Assembly (NCBI GenBank): GCA_016787755.1
Contig: JAEUUA010000002.1
Span: 186,001 to 250,000 of the forward strand
DNA: 64,000 bases
Direction of reading: 5' to 3'
From: Cyclobacteriaceae bacterium
Lineage (GTDB): Bacteria; Bacteroidota; Bacteroidia; Cytophagales; Cyclobacteriaceae
Positions 37,734 through 44,472 of the stretch are shown here, in pieces (the stretch's first letter is position 1; the number at the start of each line of letters is the position of its first letter). The translations under genes were made by a program, and so were the position numbers. The notes under the pieces were generated by a model. It did no database searches, was not told where the DNA came from, and worked only from the letters and a program-made list of their open reading frames with translations.

Positions 37734-37901
37734 TTACTTTTTGAATAGGGATCCGCCAAAAACCAAGGCGAGAACAAAGAGTACGATAAATACAAAGAAT
37801 AATACTTTGGCAATCGATGCTGCACCTGCTGCAATTCCTCCAAAACCAAAGATTGCTGCAATTATTGCGATTACAAAAAAAGTGGCTGCCCAACGTAACA
37901 T
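37734..37901 (-). CDS. DUF1328 (YtjA-like) small membrane protein
   Basis: A protein of 55 residues read from 37901 ([22 protein letters not shown]) to a stop at 37734. Two hydrophobic helices flank a Gly/Ala-rich turn ([12 protein letters not shown]), and the end is GGSLFKK. This is exactly the DUF1328/YtjA pattern, about 55 residues. The family is associated with stress and stationary phase in several bacteria. The gene is convergent with the CHASE3 kinase gene. Upstream on minus, TTGGCACG (37946-37962 region) is a perfect -24 half of a sigma-54 promoter, but the -12 half is poor. Confidence 0.9.
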   Translation of the reverse strand: MLRWAATFFVIAIIAAIFGFGGIAAGAASIAKVLFFVFIVLFVLALVFGGSLFKK

Positions 37902-38102
37902 AATTTTAGGGTTTAATGTGAAGTATATTATTTATTAATATTCCGACACATATTCGTGCCAATGATGGCCTAGTTTATTTTCGATTGATTCAAGATAACT
38001 TGAACGATAGAGTGTGTATTCGATGCCTCAGCTTCTCATTTATTCCACAAGAATCCATTCAATATTTTAGCCGGGGGGCTTGAATGACGAGTTTATGAAG
38101 TG

Positions 38103-38154
38103 GCATGCTATTTATGCTATATGCATAAAATGTATGCAGGGTGCATGCTATTTA
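38103..38154 (+). repeat. Pair of GCATGCTATTTA direct repeats
   Basis: The 12-mer occurs at 38103-38114 and 38143-38154, spaced exactly 40 bp, with ATATGCATA between. Each copy contains the palindrome GCATGC. They lie just upstream of the YtxH gene and may be regulator sites. Confidence 0.45.
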
Positions 38155-38173
38155 ACTTTAAATACTTAAAATT

Positions 38174-38431
38174 ATGAGTGCTCAAAAAAACTTAATAGGA
38201 GGAATTCTTATAGGCAGTGCAATTGGTATCGCAGCTGGACTTCTATTGGCTCCACAAAGTGGCCAAAAATTACGAAGAAGGATTGCGAGAGGAACCAACG
38301 ATCTAAAAGATGATGTGGTTGATACAGTATCTGAGACCATTGACTCAGTGCGAATTCAGTTTAACGATAGGTTGAATAAGTTGGCCGCCAATGGTAAAGC
38401 GGCCTTAAATTCAGTCACCGACACAAAATAA
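38174..38431 (+). CDS. YtxH-domain protein
   Basis: A protein of 85 residues. The N-terminus is one glycine-rich membrane helix (LIGGILIGSAIGIAAGLLLAPQSGQKLRRRI), the hallmark of YtxH (PF12732), followed by an amphipathic helical tail (VSETIDSVRIQFNDRLNKL). These proteins are linked to general and osmotic stress. The csbD gene follows after 27 bp, a common pairing. Its upstream region carries the 12-bp direct repeats. Confidence 0.92.
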   Translation: MSAQKNLIGGILIGSAIGIAAGLLLAPQSGQKLRRRIARGTNDLKDDVVDTVSETIDSVRIQFNDRLNKLAANGKAALNSVTDTK

Positions 38432-38458
38432 GTAAATTAACCTGTAAACTATTTTAGT

Positions 38459-38653
38459 ATGGCGACAAGCAGTAAACTTCAATTTAAGGGTAACTGGAAT
38501 GTAATGAAAGGTAAGCTTAAACAAAAGTACGGTGAGCTTACAAATGATGACCTTAGATATGTTGAAGGACAAGAAGACGAACTGTACGGAAGAATTCAAA
38601 AACGCCTGGGTAAATCCATTAGCGAATTGAATCAGGTGTTAGAATCTCTTTGA
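38459..38653 (+). CDS. CsbD-family stress protein
   Basis: A hydrophilic protein of 64 residues with the family signature LQFKGNWNVMKGKLKQKYGELTNDDL and EGQEDELYGRIQKRLGKS. In Bacillus CsbD is controlled by the general stress factor sigma-B; in Gram-negatives relatives (YjbJ) are abundant under osmotic and stationary stress. It is co-transcribed with the YtxH gene and ends before a strong terminator. The molecular function is not known. Confidence 0.94.
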   Translation: MATSSKLQFKGNWNVMKGKLKQKYGELTNDDLRYVEGQEDELYGRIQKRLGKSISELNQVLESL

Positions 38654-38670
38654 GAATAGAAGTGAAATCC

Positions 38671-38703
38671 AAGGGACACCAATTCGAGTGTCCCTTTTTT
38701 TAT
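38671..38703 (+). terminator. Intrinsic terminator after csbD-like gene
   Basis: AAGGGACAC (38671-38679) pairs perfectly with GTGTCCCTT (38688-38696) and runs into a T tract. Confidence 0.93.
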
Positions 38704-38863
38704 GTATGTGAAAATGAATTACAATGATGCGATGGTAATGATTTATGTAACAAACTTGATAATATCCTGTTTAAAGATGTCTTCCAACAAATGAAAATTC
38801 AGCTACAATCTTTTAAATTTAACTGATTTTAATAATAAGAATACTTAGTTTTCTGAAAATTTG

Positions 38864-39119
38864 AATGTCACGCGAGATGCAATAAACGAGGAACAAGATG
38901 AAATTTCTGATCGATTGAAAACTGCGAAAGAAATATCAAAGGGTAAGTGAGGAGAATTCAAAACGATCTTACCAAGCAGCACTGATTGATAAAGCACTGG
39001 GTGATTTTTTTAGTCAAAGGAAGCATGAAACGATCTTGAAAGTATGTTGCAGAAATCTGAGAATGAAGAATTTTGGTTTGAGTTAAATGGAATCAAAGTT
39101 GTGATTGATGATCAGTCAT
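38864..39119 (+). pseudogene. Decayed or frameshifted coding region
   Basis: Three successive protein-like stretches occur in different frames on the plus strand. The first (38864-38950) reads NVTRDAINEEQDEISDRLKT. The second (38946-39086) reads SEENSKRSYQAALIDKALG and then DFFSQRKHE. The third (39032 to about 39119) reads LESMLQKSENEEFWFELNG and then IKVVIDDQS. Together they suggest a small soluble helical protein with two frameshifts. The tail overlaps the 3' end of the convergent permease gene by about 25 bp. The stretch 38704-38863 holds only weaker fragments (such as ILFKDVFQQMKIQLQ). No family is recognised. Confidence 0.4.
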
Positions 39120-40178
39120 TTTTTTTGAATTGGCAGATAAGAGTAAGCCCCAGGCTTTCATTTCAGGAACCCGATCGAATATAACCTTCATAACGGCTAA
39201 CCCCGGAATAGCCAGAAACATACCCGGAATACCACACAAAGCTCCGCCCACCAGCACGCCTATAATGGTTACCAATGCATTGATCTTTACTTTCGATCCA
39301 ACGATAAGTGGCATTCCGATATTATTATCGAAAATCTGAACAATTAGCAGTACTACCCCTACCCAAATGGCTTCTATTTGGTTATCTGTACTTACCAAGG
39401 TAACGAGCATACACAGTAAATTGGCTATCAGCATACCTGCATACGGTATAAGGTTCAGCAAGGCAGCCAATAGAGCCAGAAAGACAGCATATTTTATTCC
39501 AATAATCAGAAAGCCAGCTGTGTTGAGCGCAAATACTAACCCGGTTTCTAAGCACAAGCCCAATACGAATCGTTGAGCTACATTTGTTGATTCTTGTATT
39601 ACTTCTGTAACTTTTTCTTCAGAACCATTTTTAAAAGTACTTATCAAAAACTGTTTTATCGTACTACGATAATACATTAACAAAAATGTATAAATAGGAA
39701 GTAGCACCATATAACTAATTACATTAGTAAGTGTGGCAACTGTATTTCCTAGGAAATCAGAATTTCCTTTCTTTATATTTTCTGTAAAATCCTTGATGAA
39801 TTGATTTTGTTTTGTGATTGTAACTTTGGTTTCCTGTTTGAACCATCGTTGTATAGACGTAAATAGGCTGTTTATTTTTTGCTTTATTTCTGGAAGATCA
39901 TCAAAAAAATGAACTACCTGGTAGGATAGAAAGTATAGCAAACAACTAAATACTATAAAAAAAAGAACGAGTGGAATCAAAATTGAAAGAGATTCCGGAA
40001 CTTTTTTTCGTAGTAGATAGCGTGATGCCGGAAGCAAAAGAGTGCCTAGCAAAATAGCAAAGAAGATTGGAAGCAATAAATCTTGTCCAATGTAAAGTCC
40101 AGCTCCAAGTATGGATAACGTAATTAAGTTGGTGCTTAAGCGCTGATGAAAGGCTGAGTTAGTAGTTTCCATATTCAA
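39093..40178 (-). CDS. AI-2E family transporter (YdiK/TqsA-like permease)
   Basis: A polytopic inner-membrane protein of 361 residues, typical length for the UPF0118/AI-2E exporter family. About eight membrane helices are visible, with an amphipathic soluble region (about 90-145, LFTSIQRWFKQETKV) and the conserved NLIPYAGMLIANLL near 245, plus DNNIGMPLIVGSKVKINALV near 290. Members export autoinducer-2, sodium or other small molecules; the substrate cannot be read from the sequence. A perfect 14-bp palindrome lies about 57 bp upstream of its start. Confidence 0.9.
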   Translation of the reverse strand: MNMETTNSAFHQRLSTNLITLSILGAGLYIGQDLLLPIFFAILLGTLLLPASRYLLRKKVPESLSILIPLVLFFIVFSCLLYFLSYQVVHFFDDLPEIKQKINSLFTSIQRWFKQETKVTITKQNQFIKDFTENIKKGNSDFLGNTVATLTNVISYMVLLPIYTFLLMYYRSTIKQFLISTFKNGSEEKVTEVIQESTNVAQRFVLGLCLETGLVFALNTAGFLIIGIKYAVFLALLAALLNLIPYAGMLIANLLCMLVTLVSTDNQIEAIWVGVVLLIVQIFDNNIGMPLIVGSKVKINALVTIIGVLVGGALCGIPGMFLAIPGLAVMKVIFDRVPEMKAWGLLLSANSKKMTDHQSQL

Positions 40179-40234
40179 GGCATATATAAAAGCATAGGAT
40201 TTATTTTACTACTTAAAAAAAGATCTGGAATATT

Positions 40235-40248
40235 GGTAATTAATTACC
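40235..40248. promoter_or_regulatory. 14-bp palindrome upstream of the AI-2E permease gene
   Basis: GGTAATTAATTACC is a perfect palindrome 57-70 bp upstream of the start codon at 40178. It could be an operator. No regulator is assigned. Confidence 0.35.
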
Positions 40249-40350
40249 TATGTGAATTCCTTTGTTCAGTTGTAAGTAGATTAAAAATTGTACAAGGTTT
40301 AATTCTTGATTTGTTATATGTTTATACACTCGCTTAATCAAGAAAAAATT

Positions 40351-40385
40351 AGGGCGAACAGTGAAGGTGTTCTCCCTATTTTATT
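40351..40385. terminator. Hairpin terminator downstream of the OmpA lipoprotein gene
   Basis: AGGGCGAACA (40351-40360) pairs with TGTTCTCCCT (40368-40377) with one mismatch. On the minus strand AATTTTTTCTT follows; on plus ATTTTATTTTTT follows. It serves the OmpA-like gene at 40398. Confidence 0.75.
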
Positions 40386-40397
40386 TTTTCGATAAGA

Positions 40398-41084
40398 TTA
40401 ATTCAATTCTCCTTTTTCAGCGGCTTTCTTCATTCGTTCATTGGCAAAGATGGCAACCTCAACTCTTCGATTTTTCTGGCTTCCACTGTTTGTTTTGTTG
40501 CTGGCAATAGGTTGCTCTTCGCCATAACCAATTGCCGTCATTCGTTGAGCAGCAACTTGCTGAGCTAACAGAAAACTCCGTACCGATGCAGCTCTCTTTT
40601 CTGATAATTCCTGATTGTATTTGTTAGTACCAGAAGCATCAGTATGACCTTCTATCAAAATATTGGTATCATCATATTTATTAAGCGTAGAGGCTAATTG
40701 AGAAAGGTTGGTTTCAGTCGCTGCACTTAGATTGGACTTGTTTAAATCAAACATTAAACCAGAATCGAAAGTAATTTTAATACCTTCTCCAACCCGTTCA
40801 ACGTTAGCTCCTTTAAGGTCGTTACTAAGTTCTTCAGCTTGCTTATCCATTCTTCGGCCGATGAGCGCACCGGTAGCACCACCCACAGCGGCTCCTATAA
40901 TTGCGCCCACGGCAGTATTACCAGATCGATTTCCAATCACCCCACCAATAACGGCACCACTGCCTGCTCCAATGGCTCCACCTTTTTGAGTGCGGGTGGC
41001 ATTGCAACTTAATAGGAGAGATACTGCCACGAAGTAACATATCACTGTAAATAGTTTGTGAGTTTTTAAAGTTTGTAGTTTCAT
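40398..41084 (-). CDS. OmpA-family lipoprotein with glycine zipper
   Basis: A protein of 228 residues. A lipoprotein signal ends in SLLLSC (lipidated Cys near 27). A glycine-zipper region (about 35-75, GGAIGAGSGAVIGGVIGNRSG and GAIIGAAVGGATGALIG) follows. The C-terminal OmpA domain (about 105-215) has ILIEGHTDASGTNKYNQELSEKRA and the IGYGEEQP / NRRVEVAI peptidoglycan-binding signature. It links the outer membrane to peptidoglycan like YiaD/Pal-type proteins. On minus, TGGCATCTCATTTGA (41115-41130) upstream resembles a sigma-54 promoter with GA in place of the -12 GC. Confidence 0.92.
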   Translation of the reverse strand: MKLQTLKTHKLFTVICYFVAVSLLLSCNATRTQKGGAIGAGSGAVIGGVIGNRSGNTAVGAIIGAAVGGATGALIGRRMDKQAEELSNDLKGANVERVGEGIKITFDSGLMFDLNKSNLSAATETNLSQLASTLNKYDDTNILIEGHTDASGTNKYNQELSEKRAASVRSFLLAQQVAAQRMTAIGYGEEQPIASNKTNSGSQKNRRVEVAIFANERMKKAAEKGELN

Positions 41085-41293
41085 GATTTCGATTTTAATG
41101 ATTTAGTCGGGATACTCAAATGAGATGCCATATACCCTCATGTTGCTAAACCGTGCAAAGGCTGGTTGAAATGGGTTGTTGGTATTGCTCATTTAAAATA
41201 CTATTTCGTAAATCTTGAGCATAGAAGTTTACAGGTGGGGAAATTTATCCTCAACTATTTTGTTTGGATAGCGAAATCTTTAATGTATTTGAG

Positions 41294-41310
41294 TTGGCAG
41301 TTATATTGCA
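41294..41310 (+). promoter_or_regulatory. Consensus sigma-54 (-24/-12) promoter
   Basis: TTGGCAGTTATATTGCA contains the invariant GG (41296-41297) and GC (41308-41309) with exactly 10 bp between and matches the consensus TGGCAC-N5-TTGCA at nearly all positions. Transcription would start near 41321, about 55 bp before the small membrane protein gene. Confidence 0.7.
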
Positions 41311-41327
41311 TATTCATTGCATATTCA
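41306..41327 (+). repeat. Tandem 11-bp direct repeat TTGCATATTCA
   Basis: Two perfect abutting copies (41306-41316, 41317-41327), one helical turn apart. The first copy contains the -12 element of the sigma-54 promoter. Confidence 0.6.
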
Positions 41328-41375
41328 TAATTAATTAGATCAAATAATTATGAGAGCGCGGGCGTAATTTTAATA

Positions 41376-41561
41376 GTGGCGGGTATAATCATGACAGCCT
41401 TTACGGGATTTACATTAATCACTAAAAAGGAAGTGGTTGATTTGGGTGCTGTAGAAATTAACAGAGAGGAAAGGACACCTCTTTATTGGTCTCCTATAAC
41501 AGGTTCTATCCTGGCAGCAGCCGGTCATGTATTAATTGCAGTCAACAAGGGGAAAAAGTAG
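41376..41561 (+). CDS. Small two-helix membrane protein, possibly frameshifted at its start
   Basis: A protein of 61 residues from GTG 41376, or 56 from ATG 41391. Helix 1 covers about 1-17 (AGIIMTAFTGFTLIT), a charged linker has KKEVVDLGAVEINREE, and helix 2 lies in PITGSILAAAGHVLIAV, ending NKGKK. The open frame continues upstream as YESAGVILIV, which looks like the true first half of helix 1, but the only nearby ATG (41350) is in another frame. One inserted base just after ATG 41350 would give MxSAGVILIVAGIIM, a better start. A consensus sigma-54 promoter precedes the gene. The family is not named with confidence; many Bacteroidota have similar short membrane stress proteins. Confidence 0.65.
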   Translation: MAGIIMTAFTGFTLITKKEVVDLGAVEINREERTPLYWSPITGSILAAAGHVLIAVNKGKK

Positions 41562-41611
41562 AGCCGCAACATCTTATTGCCTGGCCAATCAGCGGTGTCG
41601 ATGTAATTGAC

Positions 41612-42007
41612 TTAAGGTACCAATACCATAGGAACACTCACCTTGGCAATTAATTCGTCTAATGCTTCCTTATTTCCAGGGATTCGTTTATCTATGATTA
41701 GAAAATCAATAGTCTGGTTCTTTATCAGTTCTTCTATTCGATGAACAACAAAACCTACTTCAACTTTAAAGTCATAAGATACTCCACTTCCCTTTAAAAT
41801 TTCCTTTTCAATTTGGGTAAAGTTATCCTTAGCCTCCACTTCCATTTTTTTCTTGAGTCCAACAGCTTCTTCAAAGGGCATTTTAATAAGTCGAAACGTG
41901 TAAAGGATGGTAAGGTGAGCCTTTAATTGTTTGGTAAGCATAGCTGCCCATCGTAAAGCATCACGCGATGATTCAGTGAAATCAATTGTACATAAAATTT
42001 GGGTCAT
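41612..42007 (-). CDS. Universal stress protein (UspA family), single domain
   Basis: A protein of 131 residues with the UspA fold: ILCTIDFTESSRDALRWAAMLTKQLKAHLTILY at the N-terminus, and a C-terminal strand pair ending in VSVPMVLVP. The expected ATP-binding G-x2-G-x9-G(S/T) motif before the last strand is replaced by IDKRIPGNKEALDELIAK, so nucleotide binding by the classic loop is doubtful. It is divergent from the PAS kinase gene, with an FNR/CRP-like palindrome in the gap. Confidence 0.88.
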   Translation of the reverse strand: MTQILCTIDFTESSRDALRWAAMLTKQLKAHLTILYTFRLIKMPFEEAVGLKKKMEVEAKDNFTQIEKEILKGSGVSYDFKVEVGFVVHRIEELIKNQTIDFLIIDKRIPGNKEALDELIAKVSVPMVLVP

Positions 42008-42078
42008 AGATGACAGTTCAGGATACGAACATACTTGGTTATGGAGCCTGTAAGGTCATACATCGATCAACTTAGAAA

Positions 42079-43380
42079 GTGATTTTTGTCAGGTTTATCA
42101 GAATTGTTTTTTGTCTAAATTGCGTGATCGACTCACCTGCATCCATACCCTTTGCATCCAATGATGCCTTTCGCGAGATCTTTCAAAGCATGTCGGAGGG
42201 TATTATCATGGTGGATGAATCAGGAAAGATTATTCTCTCAAACCCCGTAGCCGAAATTCTGTTTGGTTATGGGAAAAATGAACTGAATGGACTCACCATG
42301 GAGTGTCTGCTACCGGAGCGGTATCAAGGCCATCATAGCCATTTAAGAGCCGGGTTTAATGCGCACCCGGAGCCTCGCAGGATGGGCGTGGGTCGGGACT
42401 TGACGGCTTTGAGAAAAGATGGTTCGGAGTTTCCGGTGGAAATAAGTCTGAGTTATACGCGATTACAGGATCAGCTATTAATAATGGCGTTTGTGAGCGA
42501 TATTTCGCAACGGAAAAAATCTGAAGAAGCCCTGAAGCGGAGCGAAGAACAATTGATTGTTTATGCTGCCGAGCTTGAAAAGAAAGTTCAAATGCGCACC
42601 GAGGCGTTGAATTCTTCGATTCAGGAGTTAGAGGACGAAGTAAAAGAACGGAAGAAAGCGGAGGAAGAGGCCCACAAGGCACTGGAGAAAGAACGCGAAC
42701 TTAATGAGTTAAAATCCAAATTTGTTTCCATTGCATCGCACGAGTTCCGTACACCCCTCAGCACCATATTGAGCTCCACTTCCCTCATTAATCAATATAA
42801 CGACCTTGGAGATCCTGATAAGGTGAAAAAGCATGTATTACGGATAAAAAATTCAGTGAATCACCTTACTTCCATACTCAATGATTTTCTTTCCCTTGGC
42901 AAGTTGGAAGAAGGGAAGATCGATTTGCAGGTCGATTATTTTAGTCCGCGCGAATTTTTAGATGAAGTAAAAGAAGAACTTAAGTCTATCTTAAAGAGTG
43001 GCCAGAACATACATATTGAGTGTCAGGCTACTTCCAGTATGGTCTATTCTGATACTCGCATTCTTCGCAATATCTTTTTTAATCTGGTCTCAAATGCAAG
43101 TAAGTATTCTGGTGCCGAACAAAATATCTATCTTTCCTGTTCGCACGATAAAAAAAATATTTCGTTTAAGATTCGTGATGAGGGAATTGGGATTCCTTTT
43201 TCCGATCAAAAACATATGTTTGAAAGATTTTTTAGAGCAAGCAATGCCGACCAAATACAAGGTACAGGCTTAGGATTAAATATTGTTAAGCGATATACAG
43301 AATTATTAAGAGGAACCATCACGTTTACAAGTGAATGTGGAAAAGGCACAACTTTTATTTTAGAAATACCTATTGAATGA
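42079..43380 (+). CDS. PAS-domain sensor histidine kinase
   Basis: A kinase of up to 433 residues. The frame opens at GTG 42079, but the first 15 codons are atypical; GTG 42124 (MIDSPASIPFASNDAFREIF) is the better start. One PAS domain (about 28-145; DAFREIFQSMSEGIIMVDESG, and a PAC end FVSDISQRKKSEE) is followed by a coiled coil (ELEKKVQMRTEALNSS) and the kinase core: His 221 in IASHEFRTPLSTIL, an N box FNLVSNASKYS, DEGIGIP and GTGLGLNIV. There are no membrane helices, so it is a soluble sensor. PAS domains in such kinases often sense oxygen or redox state; no haem ligand can be assigned. Its stop overlaps the next gene by 4 bp (ATGA). Confidence 0.92.
   Translation: MIFVRFIRIVFCLNCVIDSPASIPFASNDAFREIFQSMSEGIIMVDESGKIILSNPVAEILFGYGKNELNGLTMECLLPERYQGHHSHLRAGFNAHPEPRRMGVGRDLTALRKDGSEFPVEISLSYTRLQDQLLIMAFVSDISQRKKSEEALKRSEEQLIVYAAELEKKVQMRTEALNSSIQELEDEVKERKKAEEEAHKALEKERELNELKSKFVSIASHEFRTPLSTILSSTSLINQYNDLGDPDKVKKHVLRIKNSVNHLTSILNDFLSLGKLEEGKIDLQVDYFSPREFLDEVKEELKSILKSGQNIHIECQATSSMVYSDTRILRNIFFNLVSNASKYSGAEQNIYLSCSHDKKNISFKIRDEGIGIPFSDQKHMFERFFRASNADQIQGTGLGLNIVKRYTELLRGTITFTSECGKGTTFILEIPIE
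42080..42091. promoter_or_regulatory. FNR/CRP-like site TGAT-TTTT-GTCA
   Basis: An imperfect palindrome of the TTGAT-N4-ATCAA type in the gap between the UspA gene (start 42007, minus) and the kinase gene. It falls inside the kinase ORF if the earliest GTG (42079) is used, which favours the start at 42124. Confidence 0.35.
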
Positions 43381-44438
43381 AAAAAATATTACTAATCGAA
43401 GATAATCCAGAGGTAAGGGAGAATACCGAGGAAATTCTTAGCCTTGCAGGCTATGAGGTGGTAACAGCTGAAAATGGGAAGACTGGTGTGGAGCAAGCTC
43501 AGAACCTGCTTCCCGATTTAATAATCTGTGATATCATGATGCCTGAGCTGGACGGATATGGAGTGCTTCATATTCTAAGTAAAAAGACTGAAACTGCGGG
43601 GATCCCTTTTATTTTTCTGACTGCAAAAACTGAAAGTAGTGATATTAGAAAAGGTATGAATTTAGGAGCGGATGATTACCTTACGAAGCCATTTGATGAT
43701 ACCGATTTACTCAACGCGATTGAAGCGCGATTGCGAAAAAGCAGTTTACAACAAAAACGGTATGAATCAACAGCCGAAGGATTTGAGAGCTTCATCAACG
43801 ATGCCCGACAAATCTTAAATCTTAATGACTTAGGCAAAGGAAAACGAACAAAGACGTTTAAAAAGAAAAATGAAGTATTTAGTGAAGGAGATACACCTCA
43901 ATTTGTGTATCTGGTAAAATCCGGTACGGTCAAAATTTTTAAAGCACATCCGGATGGCAAAGAACTTATTACAAGTATTTATCATGCGAATGATTTTTTT
44001 GGTTTTGAATCAATCCTTGAAGGTGGACATTATCAGGAAGCATGTGTAGCGATGGTTGATGCCGAACTGATTCTGATTCCACGGAATGATTTTCTCACCT
44101 TATTGCAATCTCATCCAGATGTATCGGGAGGTTTTATTTCACTTCTTTGTAAAAAAGTAGTTGAAAAAGAAAAGCAACTTTTGCATTTAGCGTATAATTC
44201 GGTTCGACAGCGGACAGCCGAGGCACTCCTCAAAGTATCAGAGCTAAAAGATAATAAGGACAGCATTCAAATCTCACGTGATGATTTGGCAAAAATGGTA
44301 GGTACAGCTTCGGAGTCTGTAATTCGGGTTTTATCAGATTTTAAAGACGAAGCACTGATTGATATTGTGGGAGGCAAAATAAAAATTAAAGAACCAGCCA
44401 AGCTTGAAAAAGTGGTTCGATGGAACGTAGCACGCTAG
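43377..44438 (+). CDS. Response regulator with CRP/FNR-type output (receiver-cNMP-HTH fusion)
   Basis: A protein of 353 residues joining a receiver to a CRP-family regulator. The receiver (about 1-122) has phosphoacceptor Asp 52 (IICDIMMPELDG) and Lys near 104 (YLTKPF). A cNMP-binding-like beta barrel (about 160-265) contains VFSEGDTPQFVYLVKSGTVKIF and FFGFESILEGG. A winged helix follows (about 300-345; ISRDDLAKMVGTASESVIRVLSDFKDE). The FNR N-terminal cysteines are absent, so it is not an oxygen-sensing Fe-S FNR. The control signal is probably phosphorylation by the overlapping PAS kinase. Its 3' end converges with the cco operon 34 bp away. Confidence 0.93.
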   Translation: MKKILLIEDNPEVRENTEEILSLAGYEVVTAENGKTGVEQAQNLLPDLIICDIMMPELDGYGVLHILSKKTETAGIPFIFLTAKTESSDIRKGMNLGADDYLTKPFDDTDLLNAIEARLRKSSLQQKRYESTAEGFESFINDARQILNLNDLGKGKRTKTFKKKNEVFSEGDTPQFVYLVKSGTVKIFKAHPDGKELITSIYHANDFFGFESILEGGHYQEACVAMVDAELILIPRNDFLTLLQSHPDVSGGFISLLCKKVVEKEKQLLHLAYNSVRQRTAEALLKVSELKDNKDSIQISRDDLAKMVGTASESVIRVLSDFKDEALIDIVGGKIKIKEPAKLEKVVRWNVAR

Positions 44439-44472
44439 CTACTCACGCGATAAACACAAAGATTACAGTCAA

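Noticed and set aside
37741..37938. 65-codon plus-strand ORF rich in Lys, Ala and Pro
   Set aside because: It is the antisense shadow of the DUF1328 gene on the minus strand.
38102..38118. TGGCATGCTATTTATGC upstream of the YtxH gene as a sigma-54 promoter
   Set aside because: The GG and GC are 12 bp apart instead of 10, a spacing that sigma-54 does not tolerate well.
40708..40989. 93-codon plus-strand ORF over the OmpA lipoprotein gene
   Set aside because: Its Ala/Pro-rich translation is the complement of the glycine-zipper repeat, a common artefact.
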